Origin: RI-92 sp037384645
GTDB lineage: Bacteria > Pseudomonadota > Gammaproteobacteria > UBA6429 > Thiohalophilaceae
DNA length: 64,000 nucleotides
NCBI GenBank assembly: GCA_037384645.1
Contig: JARRNT010000016.1
Coordinates: forward strand, 1 to 64,000
Reading direction: 5' to 3'
Shown here: in pieces, positions 27,602 through 37,858 of the stretch
Layout of the letters: the number at the start of each line of letters is the position of its first letter
Numbering within the stretch: position 1 is the first letter of the stretch
Made by a program: the position numbers and the translations under genes
Notes under the pieces: model-generated
Told to the model about the DNA's origin: nothing
Seen by the model: only the letters and a program-made list of their open reading frames with translations
Database searches by the model: none

Positions 27602-30477
27602 CTGCACTGACGGCAAATGTCAGGGCAGACAAGTTTCAATTAAGTCTTCCCGGCAATGACAAGCCTCTGTCAGTCAAATCACTTTCCGGGCTTTTCCACT
27701 GGCAGCATCAGGATAATGGCTGGCGTCTGAATGTCGATAACTTGCAATATGCTACAGCGGCTCACGTCTGGCCGCGAACCCGTATGCAGGTGCAGTATGC
27801 TGATCAAGATGGGCATGCCGACGTCACCGCCTACAGCAGCTATTTGCGGTTGTCCGATAGTGTTGAACTGTTGCAAAAATTAAACTTGCTGGATAAGCCT
27901 GTAAGGCAAAGACTCAAAAAATTAGCCCCTCGTGGTGAACTCACAAATCTGCATGTTCGCTACCAATCCAGGAAAGGCTTAAGCCCAAAACTTTTATTAA
28001 CAACGCGTTTCAAAGGGCTTGCGGTCAAAGCCTATCGGGCTTTCCCCGGGGTGGCAGATCTGGATGGCGAATTGTGGACGGATCAACAGCACGGCGAACT
28101 ACGGGTTGCCGACTCGGATTTACAACTAAATTTGCCAAGATTGTTTCGCAAGTCCTTTGCTATAACCCAGCTGGAAGGGACGGTGAACTGGTGGCATAGC
28201 AACGATGCCTGGCACGTGAGCGCGCCGCAACTGGCCTTTGCCAGCAAGGATGTGCAGTCACAGGTCGCAATGAATCTTAGTATCCCTGACAACAAGGCGT
28301 CTCCCTACCTGGATTTGCAGGCACATTTTACGAACGGTGATGCGAGCCAGACTTCACGATACCTGCCGGTTGGGATCATGGATAATGAACTCATTCAGTG
28401 GCTGGATCACGGTATTGTCGGTGGTCACATCAAGCAGGGCGATGCCCTGTTTCATGGCCGGCTGAATAATTTCCCCTTTACACATAAACCTGGCACCTTC
28501 GTGGTAGATTTCCAGGCTGGACAGGCAACGCTTGATTATCGCAAGGGCTGGCCCAGTATCAAGACCTCAGGTATGCAGGCACGGTTTACCGGGCGAGGCA
28601 TGATGATCAACGCCAATAGCGGTATGCTTTACCGTACCCACCTGCAGAATATTAAAGTTAGCATCGATAATTTTCGCCTTCCCGTATTAAAAATAACAGG
28701 TTCCTACAGCGGTCCGGCGCAGGACGCCGTTCGTTTCCTGGTGCAAAGCCCGGTTGCCCCTGGCGCGTCCAGGTTTTACAGGCAAAGCACGATCACGGGC
28801 GACCTCAACGGCAGGCTTAGCCTGTCAATACCACTGAGTAAACAGGCGACGCGTGTCAGTCCAGCCGACTATCGTGGTTATATACAGCTCAAACATGCCG
28901 GGTTACAGGCCTGGAATAAACGTGTGATTGTCAACAATATCAACGGACGACTGAATTACTCGGCAGCCGGTGTCAGTTCCAACAATCTGGTCGGGCACTT
29001 TAGCGGACAACCCACCCGGTTCACGATATACACCCGTGAGCACAAGAGCCACCATATCGTGAATGTTGGTATGATGGGGACCCTGGATATTGCCAAATTA
29101 CATGACAACCTGCCGTTTGCCGATGCGGACAGGCTTATCGTGGGCAAAAGTAAATGGGAGGGACTGTTACGCTTTGGCAGCGATGACCCTGATCATCCCG
29201 AGCAGGTAAGTTTGCATATTGAGTCGCCCTTGAAAGGAATGGCCCTGAATTTACCTGCACCCTTGAATAAACCAGCCAGTACGACTGAAGACCTGCAACT
29301 GGATATGCGATTTAACAGGAGCGATCTCATCCCGCTTGAAATAAAACTCGGTCAACGCCTGAATGCGGCCCTGCTGCTACAAGCGCCGGAACAGCAACCA
29401 CTGGGTATCGAGAAGGGGACTATCGCCTTTTCCTCAAGGCAGGCAGTCTTGCCGGATCATAAACAGTTAATCATTCGAGGCAGGGTCAATGATTTTCCCG
29501 TTAATAAGTGGCTGGCACTTCGCAAGCAGTATCTAACGGGCAACAATCTGCCAGGTCTTAAAAGCCTGGGCCTGCCGCTCAGCTTAGATATGGATTATCT
29601 TAACCTGCATAACCGATCAGATACCCCGTCGCTGCCTGCCGAAGACCCACGCCAAACACCGTTGTTTGATGGCGATATTCGCGATCTTATTTATAACGAC
29701 ATGCAACTGGGACATGTTATTTTCAATACCGAGCGTGAGGCGAACGGTATCCGTTTAAAACGAATCAGCCTGGATGCCCCATTCTTCAAAGTGTCTGGCA
29801 GCGGCAGCTGGTTTGTCCGCCAGGGCAAACAACATACGAATATATTAATGACCCTGGAGAGCGATAACGTGGGTGAAATGATTTCACATCTCGGCTACAA
29901 GGGCGTAATACAGAAGGGTAAGGGGCGTGCCGTGGTGCAGCTCAACTGGCCGGATTCTCCCAATCATTTTTCCCCTGTCAAGCTCAACGGGACGCTGGGA
30001 GCGGTGATCAATGATGGTGTGATGAGTGACGTCGAACCCGGGGCCGGCAGGCTGGTCGGCCTGTTAAGCCTTTCTCAGTTGCCGCGCCATCTCGCACTGG
30101 ATTTCAGTGAATTTCGCAAGGGGCTCAATTTCAAACAGATACAGGCACAATTTAATATTGTTAATGGTGATGCTATCACCAAGAATCTGCATATTGTCAG
30201 CCCGATCGCATTGATCAATATTACTGGTCGTACCGGTCTGGCCAGGCGCGATTATGATCTGCACGTGTCAGTGGCGCCGAACGTATCCAAGACACTGCCC
30301 GTGATCAGCTGGCTGGCCTGGGGTGGACAGGTCGGCGCCCTCACGTTCCTGATGGATCAATTATTCGGCAAGCAGTTTAACAAATCCATTGCCAGTACCT
30401 ACCAGATTACCGGTACCTGGGAACATCCGGACGTCAAACAGATCTCACAAACGAAATCGAAAGACAACGCACAATGA
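27571..30477 (+). pseudogene. yhdP: YhdP, C-terminal part of the same gene
   Basis: This frame continues YhdP for about 968 codons: DUF3971 repeats and the AsmA-like C-terminal region with GAGRLVGLLSLSQLPRHLALDF and YQITGTWEHPD near the end. The rejoined protein would be about 1235 residues, close to E. coli YhdP. The ATG at 27571 is fortuitous, since homology (FSFGIDMWGQW) extends upstream of it. If the frameshift is real, this part would lack its membrane anchor. The stop overlaps the next gene's ATG. Confidence 0.88.
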
Positions 30478-30869
30478 TACGAACAATGAAACAGCGCCGA
30501 CCTAAAGCAGGTATTAGCCTCACGCTCGGTTGTCTGCTCATGCTGGCAAATCCGGTCTGGGCACAAAACTCAACGGTATATATTCTCACCAGCAGTGACT
30601 GGAATGTGCCAAGGACAACCCGAACCGTGCTGGCTATGCCCGCCTTGCGCAAAACTATCCAGGCCTATGATGGACATAGCCGGGCGCGTATTCAGATTCA
30701 TTACCCCGGTGGCGATGAGGGTACCCTGTGGGCCTCGGAACTACGCAGCTGGCTGGTTTCACTCGGGATTGCATCAAAACATATCGATTTATTACCCGGT
30801 ACCCGCAAGCCGGGACAACTGGAACTCCAGGTAGTGCTCCCGACCGGGTATGGCTCGTCCCGTGAATAG
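30474..30869 (+). CDS. Exported protein of unknown function in the yhdP-tldD run
   Basis: 131 residues with a clear signal peptide (cleavage near VWAQN, about residue 31). The mature part has an alternating alpha/beta look: YILTSSDWN, then TVLAMPALRKTIQAYDGHSRARIQI, HYPGGDEGTLWASELRSWLVSLGI and LELQVVLP. The stretch from HYPGG to LLPG faintly recalls the alpha/beta pattern of OmpA-like C-terminal domains, but I do not recognise a family. It overlaps yhdP by 4 bases and the next gene by 20, so it is very likely co-translated with them. Confidence 0.75.
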   Translation: MIRTMKQRRPKAGISLTLGCLLMLANPVWAQNSTVYILTSSDWNVPRTTRTVLAMPALRKTIQAYDGHSRARIQIHYPGGDEGTLWASELRSWLVSLGIASKHIDLLPGTRKPGQLELQVVLPTGYGSSRE

Positions 30870-31707
30870 CACCCTGGCGCAAGCTTCACACAAAGTGGCC
30901 GCCGTGCAGATGGTCTCCGCTGCCGAGGTCGGGTCGAACCTGAGCCAGGCAGAAGCGCTGATCGCCAACGCCGTTGCCGAAGGTGCCGAGCTCGTCGTGT
31001 TGCCGGAAAATTTTGCCCATATGGGGATTGCAGAAACCGACAAGCTGGTTCTGCGCGAACGACCGGGCGATGGTCCCGTCCAGGCGTTCCTGGCGAGCCA
31101 GGCACAACGACACGGCATCTGGTTAGTCGGCGGTACGATTCCGTTGGCGACGGCGGACCCGGCGCGCGTGCGCGCCACCAGCCTGGTTTATGACGATCAC
31201 GGCAATCAGGTGGCGCGCTATGACAAAATTCATCTGTTTGATGTCAATCTCAATGAGGCTAACGAAACCTATCGTGAGTCTGATACCATCGAGCCCGGCG
31301 ATCAGGTGGTTGTCCTGAATACACCGTTTGGTCGCATGGGTATTGCGGTGTGTTATGACCTGCGTTTCGCGGAAATGTTCAGGGCCATGGCCACAACCGG
31401 CCTAGATCTGATCGCACTGCCTGCCGCATTTACTGCGACGACCGGCCAGGCCCACTGGGAAGTCCTGTTGCGGGCACGCGCGGTGGAAAACCTGTGCTAT
31501 GTTGTCGCCGCGGGACAGGGCGGGCGCCATGTCAACGGCCGGGAGACCTTTGGTGACAGCATGATCGTGGATCCCTGGGGCAAGGTCTTGTCGCGCCTGG
31601 CACGAGGCCCCGGGGTTGTAACCGCGACACTCGACCCCACACAGATAGACAGGCTGCGACGAAATTTTCCGGTGCTGTCTCACCGACGAACGGAATTGTG
31701 GAAATAG
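30850..31707 (+). CDS. Nitrilase-fold amidohydrolase (Nit1/YbeM-like)
   Basis: 285 residues of the carbon-nitrogen hydrolase family, with catalytic Glu53 (VLPENF), Lys126 (RYDKIHLFDV) and Cys168 (AVCYDLRF). DKIHLFDV and CYDLRFAEMF match the branch that hydrolyses deaminated glutathione, a repair function, so that is the best inferred role. It is cytosolic. The start at 30850 overlaps the unknown exported gene by 20 bases, and tldD follows after 3 bases. Confidence 0.9.
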   Translation: MARPVNSTLAQASHKVAAVQMVSAAEVGSNLSQAEALIANAVAEGAELVVLPENFAHMGIAETDKLVLRERPGDGPVQAFLASQAQRHGIWLVGGTIPLATADPARVRATSLVYDDHGNQVARYDKIHLFDVNLNEANETYRESDTIEPGDQVVVLNTPFGRMGIAVCYDLRFAEMFRAMATTGLDLIALPAAFTATTGQAHWEVLLRARAVENLCYVVAAGQGGRHVNGRETFGDSMIVDPWGKVLSRLARGPGVVTATLDPTQIDRLRRNFPVLSHRRTELWK

Positions 31708-31710
31708 TAT

Positions 31711-33156
31711 ATGCAAGAAAATAATTTACTCATTGCGCGCAAGGCCCTGCTGGAACCGGCAGACCTGAGCGAAACGGCCCTGCAACAGGTGATTCACTCA
31801 ATGCTGGGCCATGCCATCGATTATGCTGACCTGTACTTCCAGACTAGCCGACATGAGTCCTGGGTTCTGGAGGACGGTATCGTCAAGGAGGGCCAGCATA
31901 ATATCGAGCAGGGCGTTGGGGTTCGCGCCGTCAGCGGCGAAAAGACCGGTTTTGCCTATTCCGACGAAATTCTGTTGCCGGCCCTGACCGAGTCAGCCGA
32001 TGCGGCGCGCGCCATTGCGCGCCAGGGCCAGACCGGCAAGTTGCAGGCCTGGCAGTCACGTCAGATTGAGCCACTGTATACGCACGATGATCCTCTCGCT
32101 GTACTCAGCGCCGATCAAAAAGTGGCCCTGTTACAGGCGGTGGATGCCGAGGCGCGGCGTCAGGACCCGCGGGTCAAACAGGTGATTGTTTCCCTGGCCG
32201 GGGTCCACGAGGTGGTACTGGTCGCCGCCAATGACGGTACCCTCAGCGCGGACGTCCGTCCGCTGGTGCGCATGAACGTCAGTGTGATCGCCGAACACAA
32301 CGGTCGCCGCGAACAGGCCAGCGCCGGCGGCGGTGGCCGTGTTTCCTATGAATATTTCCTGCAGGAAGATCGCGGCCTGGGCTTTGCCCGCGAAGCGGTC
32401 CGCCAGGCCCTGGTCAACCTGGAGGCAATCGATGCGCCGGCCGGGAGCATGCCGGTAGTACTGGGTCCGGGCTGGCCCGGGGTGTTATTACACGAGGCCG
32501 TGGGCCATGGGCTGGAAGGCGATTTCAATCGGAAAGGCAGTTCCGTGTTTTCCAATCGCATCGGCCAGCAGGTGGCGTCGAAATACTGTACCGTCATTGA
32601 CGACGGTACCATCGCCAACCGCCGTGGTTCACTGAGTATGGATGACGAAGGGACGCCCAGCGGTCACAATGTCCTGATCGAGAACGGTATCCTGCGCGGT
32701 TACATGCAGGACAAGCTCAATGCTCGACTCATGAACATGGCGCCCACCGGCAATGCCCGGCGCGAATCATATGCCCAGCTGCCGATGCCGCGAATGACCA
32801 ACACGTACATGGCGGCCGGCGAACATGATCCGGCCGAGATTATTGCCTCTGTGGACAAGGGCATTTATGCCGTGAACTTTGGTGGCGGCCAGGTAGACAT
32901 CACCTCGGGTAAATTCGTGTTTTCCGCCAGCGAGGCTTACCTGATCGAAAACGGCAAGATTACCGCGCCGGTCAAGGGCGCGACCCTCATCGGCAATGGG
33001 CCCGATGTCATGAACCAGGTCAGTATGGTTGGCAATGACCTGGCACTGGATACCGGCGTAGGGGTGTGTGGCAAGGAAGGGCAGAGTGTACCGGTGGGTG
33101 TCGGTCAGCCTACCCTACGCATTGATCGATTAACTGTTGGCGGCACGAGTGGTTAA
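31711..33156 (+). CDS. tldD: Metalloprotease subunit TldD
   Basis: With TldE/PmbA it forms a heterodimeric zinc protease that degrades unfolded peptides, matures microcin B17 and affects CcdA turnover in E. coli. 481 residues; the zinc motif HEAVGH is at 261-266 and the third ligand is probably Cys453 in GVCGKEG. The partner pmbA lies 3 bases downstream, unlike in E. coli where the two are far apart. Confidence 0.96.
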   Translation: MQENNLLIARKALLEPADLSETALQQVIHSMLGHAIDYADLYFQTSRHESWVLEDGIVKEGQHNIEQGVGVRAVSGEKTGFAYSDEILLPALTESADAARAIARQGQTGKLQAWQSRQIEPLYTHDDPLAVLSADQKVALLQAVDAEARRQDPRVKQVIVSLAGVHEVVLVAANDGTLSADVRPLVRMNVSVIAEHNGRREQASAGGGGRVSYEYFLQEDRGLGFAREAVRQALVNLEAIDAPAGSMPVVLGPGWPGVLLHEAVGHGLEGDFNRKGSSVFSNRIGQQVASKYCTVIDDGTIANRRGSLSMDDEGTPSGHNVLIENGILRGYMQDKLNARLMNMAPTGNARRESYAQLPMPRMTNTYMAAGEHDPAEIIASVDKGIYAVNFGGGQVDITSGKFVFSASEAYLIENGKITAPVKGATLIGNGPDVMNQVSMVGNDLALDTGVGVCGKEGQSVPVGVGQPTLRIDRLTVGGTSG

Positions 33157-33159
33157 GGT

Positions 33160-34524
33160 ATGAGTAGTTCGGTCATTCAAGAGAATAACAAATCAGACAA
33201 TCAGTTCGATACGGCACGACTGCGTGACATCGTCAGTTTTATGCTGGAGGAGGCCAGGCGTCACGGGGCAACGGCGGCGGAAGCCGGCCTCAGCGTGGAA
33301 GCAGGTCTGTCGGCCACGGTGCGCCTGGGTGAGGTCGATACCATCGAGCACAATCGCGACAAGGGGCTGGGTGTCACGGTGTATGTCGGCCAGCGCAAGG
33401 GCTCGGCCAGTACCACGGATTTTTCCCGCAATGCCGTCAGTGAAACAGTGAAGGCCGCCTGTGATATCGCCCGTTATACCCAGCCCGATGAATACGCCGG
33501 CCTGCCGGACAAGGCGGACCTGGCAAGCAACATCCCCGACCTGGATTTGTATCATCCCTGGGATATTTCCGCAGAGCATGCCATCGCCCTGGCGACGGAA
33601 AGCGAGGCAGTGGCTCGGGATTATGACAAGCGGATTACCAATTCCGAGGGTGCCTATATCAGCAGCCACAGCGGTCAGCGCTTTTATGCCAACAGCCTGG
33701 GCTTTATGGCCGATTACCTGACCAGTCGCCACAGTAACGGCTGTACCGTGATCGCCAGTGCTGGCGAAGGCATGGAACGTGATTACTGGTACAGTGTTTC
33801 GCGACGGGCCGACAAGCTGGAAGACGTCAAACAGGTCGGCGAGAAGGCCGCACAGCGTGCCCTGCAACGGCTGGATGCCAAACATCTGAAGACCCAGAAA
33901 CTGCCAGTCGTGTTCCAGGCGGAAGTGGCGCGTGGACTGCTGGGCCATCTGGTGCGCGCCGTCAGTGGTGGTGCCCTTTATCGCAAGGCATCGTTCCTGC
34001 TCGACAAGCTCAATAGCCCGATCTTTCCTGAATATGTGCACATCGACGAGCGTCCCCACCTCAAGCAGGGCCTGGGCAGTGCGCCGTTTGATAACGAAGG
34101 TGTTACTACCCGGGCCCATGACCTGGTGCAGTCTGGCGTATTGCAAAGTTATGTGCTCGACAGTTACGCCGCAAGGCGCCTGGACATGCACACCACCGGT
34201 AATGCCGGCGGTGTGCACAACCTGTTTATCAGTCATGGAGATCAGGACCTGCCAGGCCTGCTCAAACAAATGGACCGTGGCCTGTTGATTACCGAGGTCA
34301 TGGGCCAGGGCGTGAACATTGTCACTGGTGATTACTCCCGTGGCGCTGCCGGTTTCTGGGTCGAAAACGGTGAGATCCAGTACCCGGTGGAGGAATTCAC
34401 CCTCGCCAGTAACCTTGCGCGTATGTACAAGCAGTTGGTCGCTGTTGGCAACGACGTGGATACACGAAGCAGTCTGTGTACGGGGTCGTGGTTGATTGAG
34501 GAGATGATGATTGCGGGGGATTGA
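33160..34524 (+). CDS. pmbA: Metalloprotease subunit PmbA/TldE
   Basis: 454 residues, the non-catalytic partner that forms the active heterodimer with TldD. It shares the TldD fold but lacks the HExxxH zinc motif (the region reads FQAEVARGLLGHL). The C-terminus carries GDYSRGAAGFWVENGEIQYPVEEFTLA, typical of the family. It is the last plus-strand gene before a palindromic repeat and the convergent mgtE. Confidence 0.96.
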   Translation: MSSSVIQENNKSDNQFDTARLRDIVSFMLEEARRHGATAAEAGLSVEAGLSATVRLGEVDTIEHNRDKGLGVTVYVGQRKGSASTTDFSRNAVSETVKAACDIARYTQPDEYAGLPDKADLASNIPDLDLYHPWDISAEHAIALATESEAVARDYDKRITNSEGAYISSHSGQRFYANSLGFMADYLTSRHSNGCTVIASAGEGMERDYWYSVSRRADKLEDVKQVGEKAAQRALQRLDAKHLKTQKLPVVFQAEVARGLLGHLVRAVSGGALYRKASFLLDKLNSPIFPEYVHIDERPHLKQGLGSAPFDNEGVTTRAHDLVQSGVLQSYVLDSYAARRLDMHTTGNAGGVHNLFISHGDQDLPGLLKQMDRGLLITEVMGQGVNIVTGDYSRGAAGFWVENGEIQYPVEEFTLASNLARMYKQLVAVGNDVDTRSSLCTGSWLIEEMMIAGD

Positions 34525-34549
34525 TTTTTATTTTTTTAATGAGTTATTT

Positions 34550-34621
34550 CGCCCTCACTGAGGGCGAGGTACTTTCTTTGTACGAACAAAGAAAGTGACT
34601 CGCAGAAAGCCGCGTAGCGGC
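34550..34621. repeat. Cluster of three palindromes between pmbA and mgtE
   Basis: Three hairpins lie in a row: CGCCCTC-ACT-GAGGGCG (34550-34566), ACTTTCTTTGT-ACGA-ACAAAGAAAGT (34571-34596, perfect 11-base stem) and GCCGC-GTA-GCGGC (34609-34621). The middle one resembles the ACTTTCTTTG/CAAAGAAAGT palindromes scattered between genes in many gammaproteobacterial genomes. The position between convergent genes allows a terminator role, but there is no T run directly after the stems. Confidence 0.7.
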
Positions 34622-34671
34622 GTGCGAAATGGATTATATTTTAAATTTCAAGTAACTGCTGAAACAAAAAA

Positions 34672-36030
34672 TCAAAGCAAAAACAACGTCGCCAATCCCA
34701 AAAACACAAAGAACCCCGTCACGTCCGTGACCGTGGTGAGGATCACGCTGCCGGACAAGGCCGGGTCGAGGTTGAATTTCCTCAGGATGATGGGTAACAG
34801 GGTACCGGCGAAGGCGGCAGCGAGCAGATTGATGATGATGGCGGCGCCCATGACCACGGCGACGCCGGGTTTGCCGAACCAGGCGTCGGCAAAAATGGAG
34901 ATGACCACGGCCCAGATGATGCCGTTGGCGATGCCGACGCTGAGTTCCTTTAACAGCAGGCGGCGAGCGTTGCTTTTACTGACCTGGCCGAGGGCCATGG
35001 CGCGGATGACCAGGGTCAGGGTCTGGCTGCCGGCGATGCCGCCCATGCTGGCGACGATGGGCATGAGTACGGCGAGGGCGACGATCTTGTTGATCGTGTG
35101 GTCGAACAGCTTGATCACGGAGGAGGCCAGAATTGCCGTGAGCAGGTTGATGCCCAGCCACACCGCGCGGCGGGCGGTACTTTTGATCACGGGCGAGAAC
35201 AGCTCTTCGTCCTCGCTCAAGCCGGCCATGCGCATCAGGGATTGATCGGCAGTATCGCGGATAACGTCGACCACGTCGTCAATGGTGATCCGGCCCAGCA
35301 GCTTGTTATTGTCGCCAACCACCGGTGCTGTGACCAGGTCGCGGCGTTCGAACAGGTTGGCCACGTCTTTTGCTGCCATGGTTGCGGGTATGCCTTCAAT
35401 ATCGCGGTCCATGATGTCGTCCACCAGGGTGTCGGTATCATGGGTTAATAGCTCGGTGAACGGCAGGATGCCCTGTAGTACGCCTTCACGGTCTACCACG
35501 AACAGGCTGTCTGTGGTGTCCGGGATATCGCCACGCCGGCGCAGGTAGCGGAACACAACGTCGAGCGTGGTGTCAGCACGTACGACCACAGTGTCGAGGT
35601 CCATCAGGCCGCCGGCACTGTCCTCCGGGTAGGCCAGCACCGAGCGCAGGCGCTCGCGGTCCTGGTATTCCATGGTGAGCAGCAGTTCCTGGATGACGCT
35701 CTGCGGCATCTCCGGAAGGATGTCTGCCAGGTCATCGGTATCGAGGCTTTCAGTCGCTGCAACCAGCGCCTCCGGCTCCATCTTGTTGATGATGATGCTA
35801 CGGGCTTCATCATTGAGGTGGAGCAGGACCTCACCTTCGTGCTCGGCAGGAATATGTGGCCAGATAAAATCGCGTTGTTCGGCGGGCAGGGAATCGAGCA
35901 GGTGGGCAATATCTGCAGGATGGAGTTTCTCCAGCAGGGTTTCGATGAGATCGACATCACCGTCAGTGACAGCGTCGGTCAGCTGCGCAAGGATGTTGAT
36001 ATCCTGATCCTGTACCAGCTCTTCAGTCAT
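34672..36030 (-). CDS. mgtE: Magnesium transporter MgtE
   Basis: A homodimeric Mg2+ channel gated by cytosolic magnesium. 452 residues: an acidic helical N domain (about 1-130, with HPADIAHLLDSLP and the EDSAGGLM link), tandem CBS domains (about 131-260) and five C-terminal membrane helices including MPIVASMGGIAGSQTLTL. The ATG at 36030 sits behind GGAGGG, which decides it over the in-frame start at 36078. It lies downstream of the ptsI gene on the same strand, as in other HPr-kinase clusters of proteobacteria. Confidence 0.94.
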   Translation of the reverse strand: MTEELVQDQDINILAQLTDAVTDGDVDLIETLLEKLHPADIAHLLDSLPAEQRDFIWPHIPAEHEGEVLLHLNDEARSIIINKMEPEALVAATESLDTDDLADILPEMPQSVIQELLLTMEYQDRERLRSVLAYPEDSAGGLMDLDTVVVRADTTLDVVFRYLRRRGDIPDTTDSLFVVDREGVLQGILPFTELLTHDTDTLVDDIMDRDIEGIPATMAAKDVANLFERRDLVTAPVVGDNNKLLGRITIDDVVDVIRDTADQSLMRMAGLSEDEELFSPVIKSTARRAVWLGINLLTAILASSVIKLFDHTINKIVALAVLMPIVASMGGIAGSQTLTLVIRAMALGQVSKSNARRLLLKELSVGIANGIIWAVVISIFADAWFGKPGVAVVMGAAIIINLLAAAFAGTLLPIILRKFNLDPALSGSVILTTVTDVTGFFVFLGLATLFLL

Positions 36031-36100
36031 CGATGGCCCTCCGCTAACTGACGGCAAGTGTAGCAGGAGGTGCAACAAAAGCGAACAGTGGAATGCCGGC

Positions 36101-37843
36101 TTAGTGCATTTCGGTCAGTTTGCTGAGAGCGTGATGAAATTCTTCATGGCTAAGGGTCTGCATCAGGCAATCGACCTGTTCGGACAGGGAATTCACGTCA
36201 GATTGCAGAATGACATGTTTGACATCGGCAATACCATTCGGGTGCATGCTGAAATTGCGCAAGCCCATGCCCAGCAACAGACGAGTGTACTGGCTATCAC
36301 CGGCCATTTCGCCGCACATAGTAACGGGTTTCCCGAGTTTGTGTCCGGCTTGCAGAGTCATGTAGATCAGTTTGAGTACGGCCGGGTGCAGAGGGTCATA
36401 TAAATAATTAACCTCATCATCGATCCGATCGATAGCAAGGGTGTACTGGATGAGATCATTGGTGCCGATAGAGAGAAAATCCAGGTGGGGTGCCAGCATC
36501 TCTGCGTTGATTGCGGCCGCAGGTACCTCGACCATGCCGCCAATGGGCAAATTGGGGTCAAAAGCGATGCCTTTTTGTGCAAGTTGCTCGCGCGCGATGT
36601 CCAGATGGCGCAGGATCTGTCGCAATTCCTGGGTGCCGGAGATCATCGGTAACATCAGTTGTACTGGTCCATAAGCGGATGCCCGATAAATCGCGCGCAA
36701 CTGCGGAAAAAACAATAATGGTTCTTTCAGACAAAGACGGATAGCACGCAGTCCCAGCGCGGGATTGGTCGCCGGGGTGATGGCGTTGCCATCGATTTGC
36801 TTGTCGGCGCCTAGATCGATCGTGCGTATGGTGAGTGGCTTGCCATCCAGGCGTTCCACGATACGGCGATAGACTTCGAATTGTTCCTCTTCACCAGGCG
36901 GTTCGTCGCGATTCATGAACAGATATTCGGTACGGTACAGGCCGATACCTTCGGCGCTGGTCTGCAGGGTAAGTTGCAGGTCTTCTGGCAGTTCAATATT
37001 CGCATTAAGCGAAATGGCCACACCGTCACGGGTGACGGCAGGAATATCGCGGCTACGGCGATGTTCTTCCTGCAGCAGCTGTTCCTGACGCTTGCTGAAC
37101 AGGTAATGCTGCAGGATCTGGGTGTCGGGACTGCCGATGAGGATGCCGCGCTGGCCGTCAATAATAATGGTTTCGTGATCATTGAGAAAATCCTGCGCGT
37201 GGTGCATACCAACAATAGCCGGGATACCAAGGCTGCGCGCCAGGATCGCAGTATGCGAGGTGGGGCCGCCGTGTTCCGTTACGAAACCCCCGATACCCTG
37301 GTGTTGCATCAGTACCGCGTCGGCGGGTGACAGGTCATCGGCCACGATGATATGCCCGGTCAGGCGATGTTCCTGATGGTGATCGACCTGGTGATAGATC
37401 GGGCTGCTGAGCAGGATGCGCTGTACGTTGTTGACCACGTGATCGACATCGTCACGGCGCGTGCGTAAATAGGGGTCATCCATTTCATCGAAGACTTTGA
37501 CCAGGGCATCGCGCTGCAGTTTCAGCGCCCATTCCGCATTACACTGCTGCTGCCTGATTAACTGGATGGGGACTTCGGACAGGGTCGAGTCGTCCAGCAT
37601 CAGCAAGTGGGTGTCGATGAAGGAAGCGATGTCGTTGCGGGTATGCGCCGGGATCTGATCGCGTATATGTTGCAGGTGTTGCTTGGTGGCATTCAGTGCG
37701 GACTGGAAGCGCTCGATTTCGTGCTCAATATGCTCGCTTTGCAGGCTGTATTCGATAATCTCCAGGGCATCACGCCGCATAATATGGACGGGGCCAATGG
37801 CAATACCACTGGAAACACCGGTGCCTTGCAGGGCCAGGGTCAT
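36101..37843 (-). CDS. ptsI: PEP-protein phosphotransferase (enzyme I) PtsI
   Basis: Takes phosphate from phosphoenolpyruvate and passes it to HPr. 580 residues; the phosphorylated histidine is His197 in GGPTSHTAILARS, the PEP-binding barrel includes YRTEYLFMNRDEPP, and the C-terminal catalytic cysteine lies in VTMCGEMAGD. There is no GAF domain, so this is not PtsP. It is encoded with HPr and EIIA proteins but no EIIB or EIIC permease, which points to regulation, not sugar uptake. Confidence 0.95.
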   Translation of the reverse strand: MTLALQGTGVSSGIAIGPVHIMRRDALEIIEYSLQSEHIEHEIERFQSALNATKQHLQHIRDQIPAHTRNDIASFIDTHLLMLDDSTLSEVPIQLIRQQQCNAEWALKLQRDALVKVFDEMDDPYLRTRRDDVDHVVNNVQRILLSSPIYHQVDHHQEHRLTGHIIVADDLSPADAVLMQHQGIGGFVTEHGGPTSHTAILARSLGIPAIVGMHHAQDFLNDHETIIIDGQRGILIGSPDTQILQHYLFSKRQEQLLQEEHRRSRDIPAVTRDGVAISLNANIELPEDLQLTLQTSAEGIGLYRTEYLFMNRDEPPGEEEQFEVYRRIVERLDGKPLTIRTIDLGADKQIDGNAITPATNPALGLRAIRLCLKEPLLFFPQLRAIYRASAYGPVQLMLPMISGTQELRQILRHLDIAREQLAQKGIAFDPNLPIGGMVEVPAAAINAEMLAPHLDFLSIGTNDLIQYTLAIDRIDDEVNYLYDPLHPAVLKLIYMTLQAGHKLGKPVTMCGEMAGDSQYTRLLLGMGLRNFSMHPNGIADVKHVILQSDVNSLSEQVDCLMQTLSHEEFHHALSKLTEMH

Positions 37844-37858
37844 GGCAGTCTGCCCGGG

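Noticed and set aside
33193..34269. 358-codon minus-strand frame opposite pmbA
   Set aside because: pmbA is well supported; the antisense product has no recognisable motif.
34595..35245. Plus-strand frame opposite mgtE
   Set aside because: The mgtE protein is clear; the arginine/methionine-rich product is a shadow.
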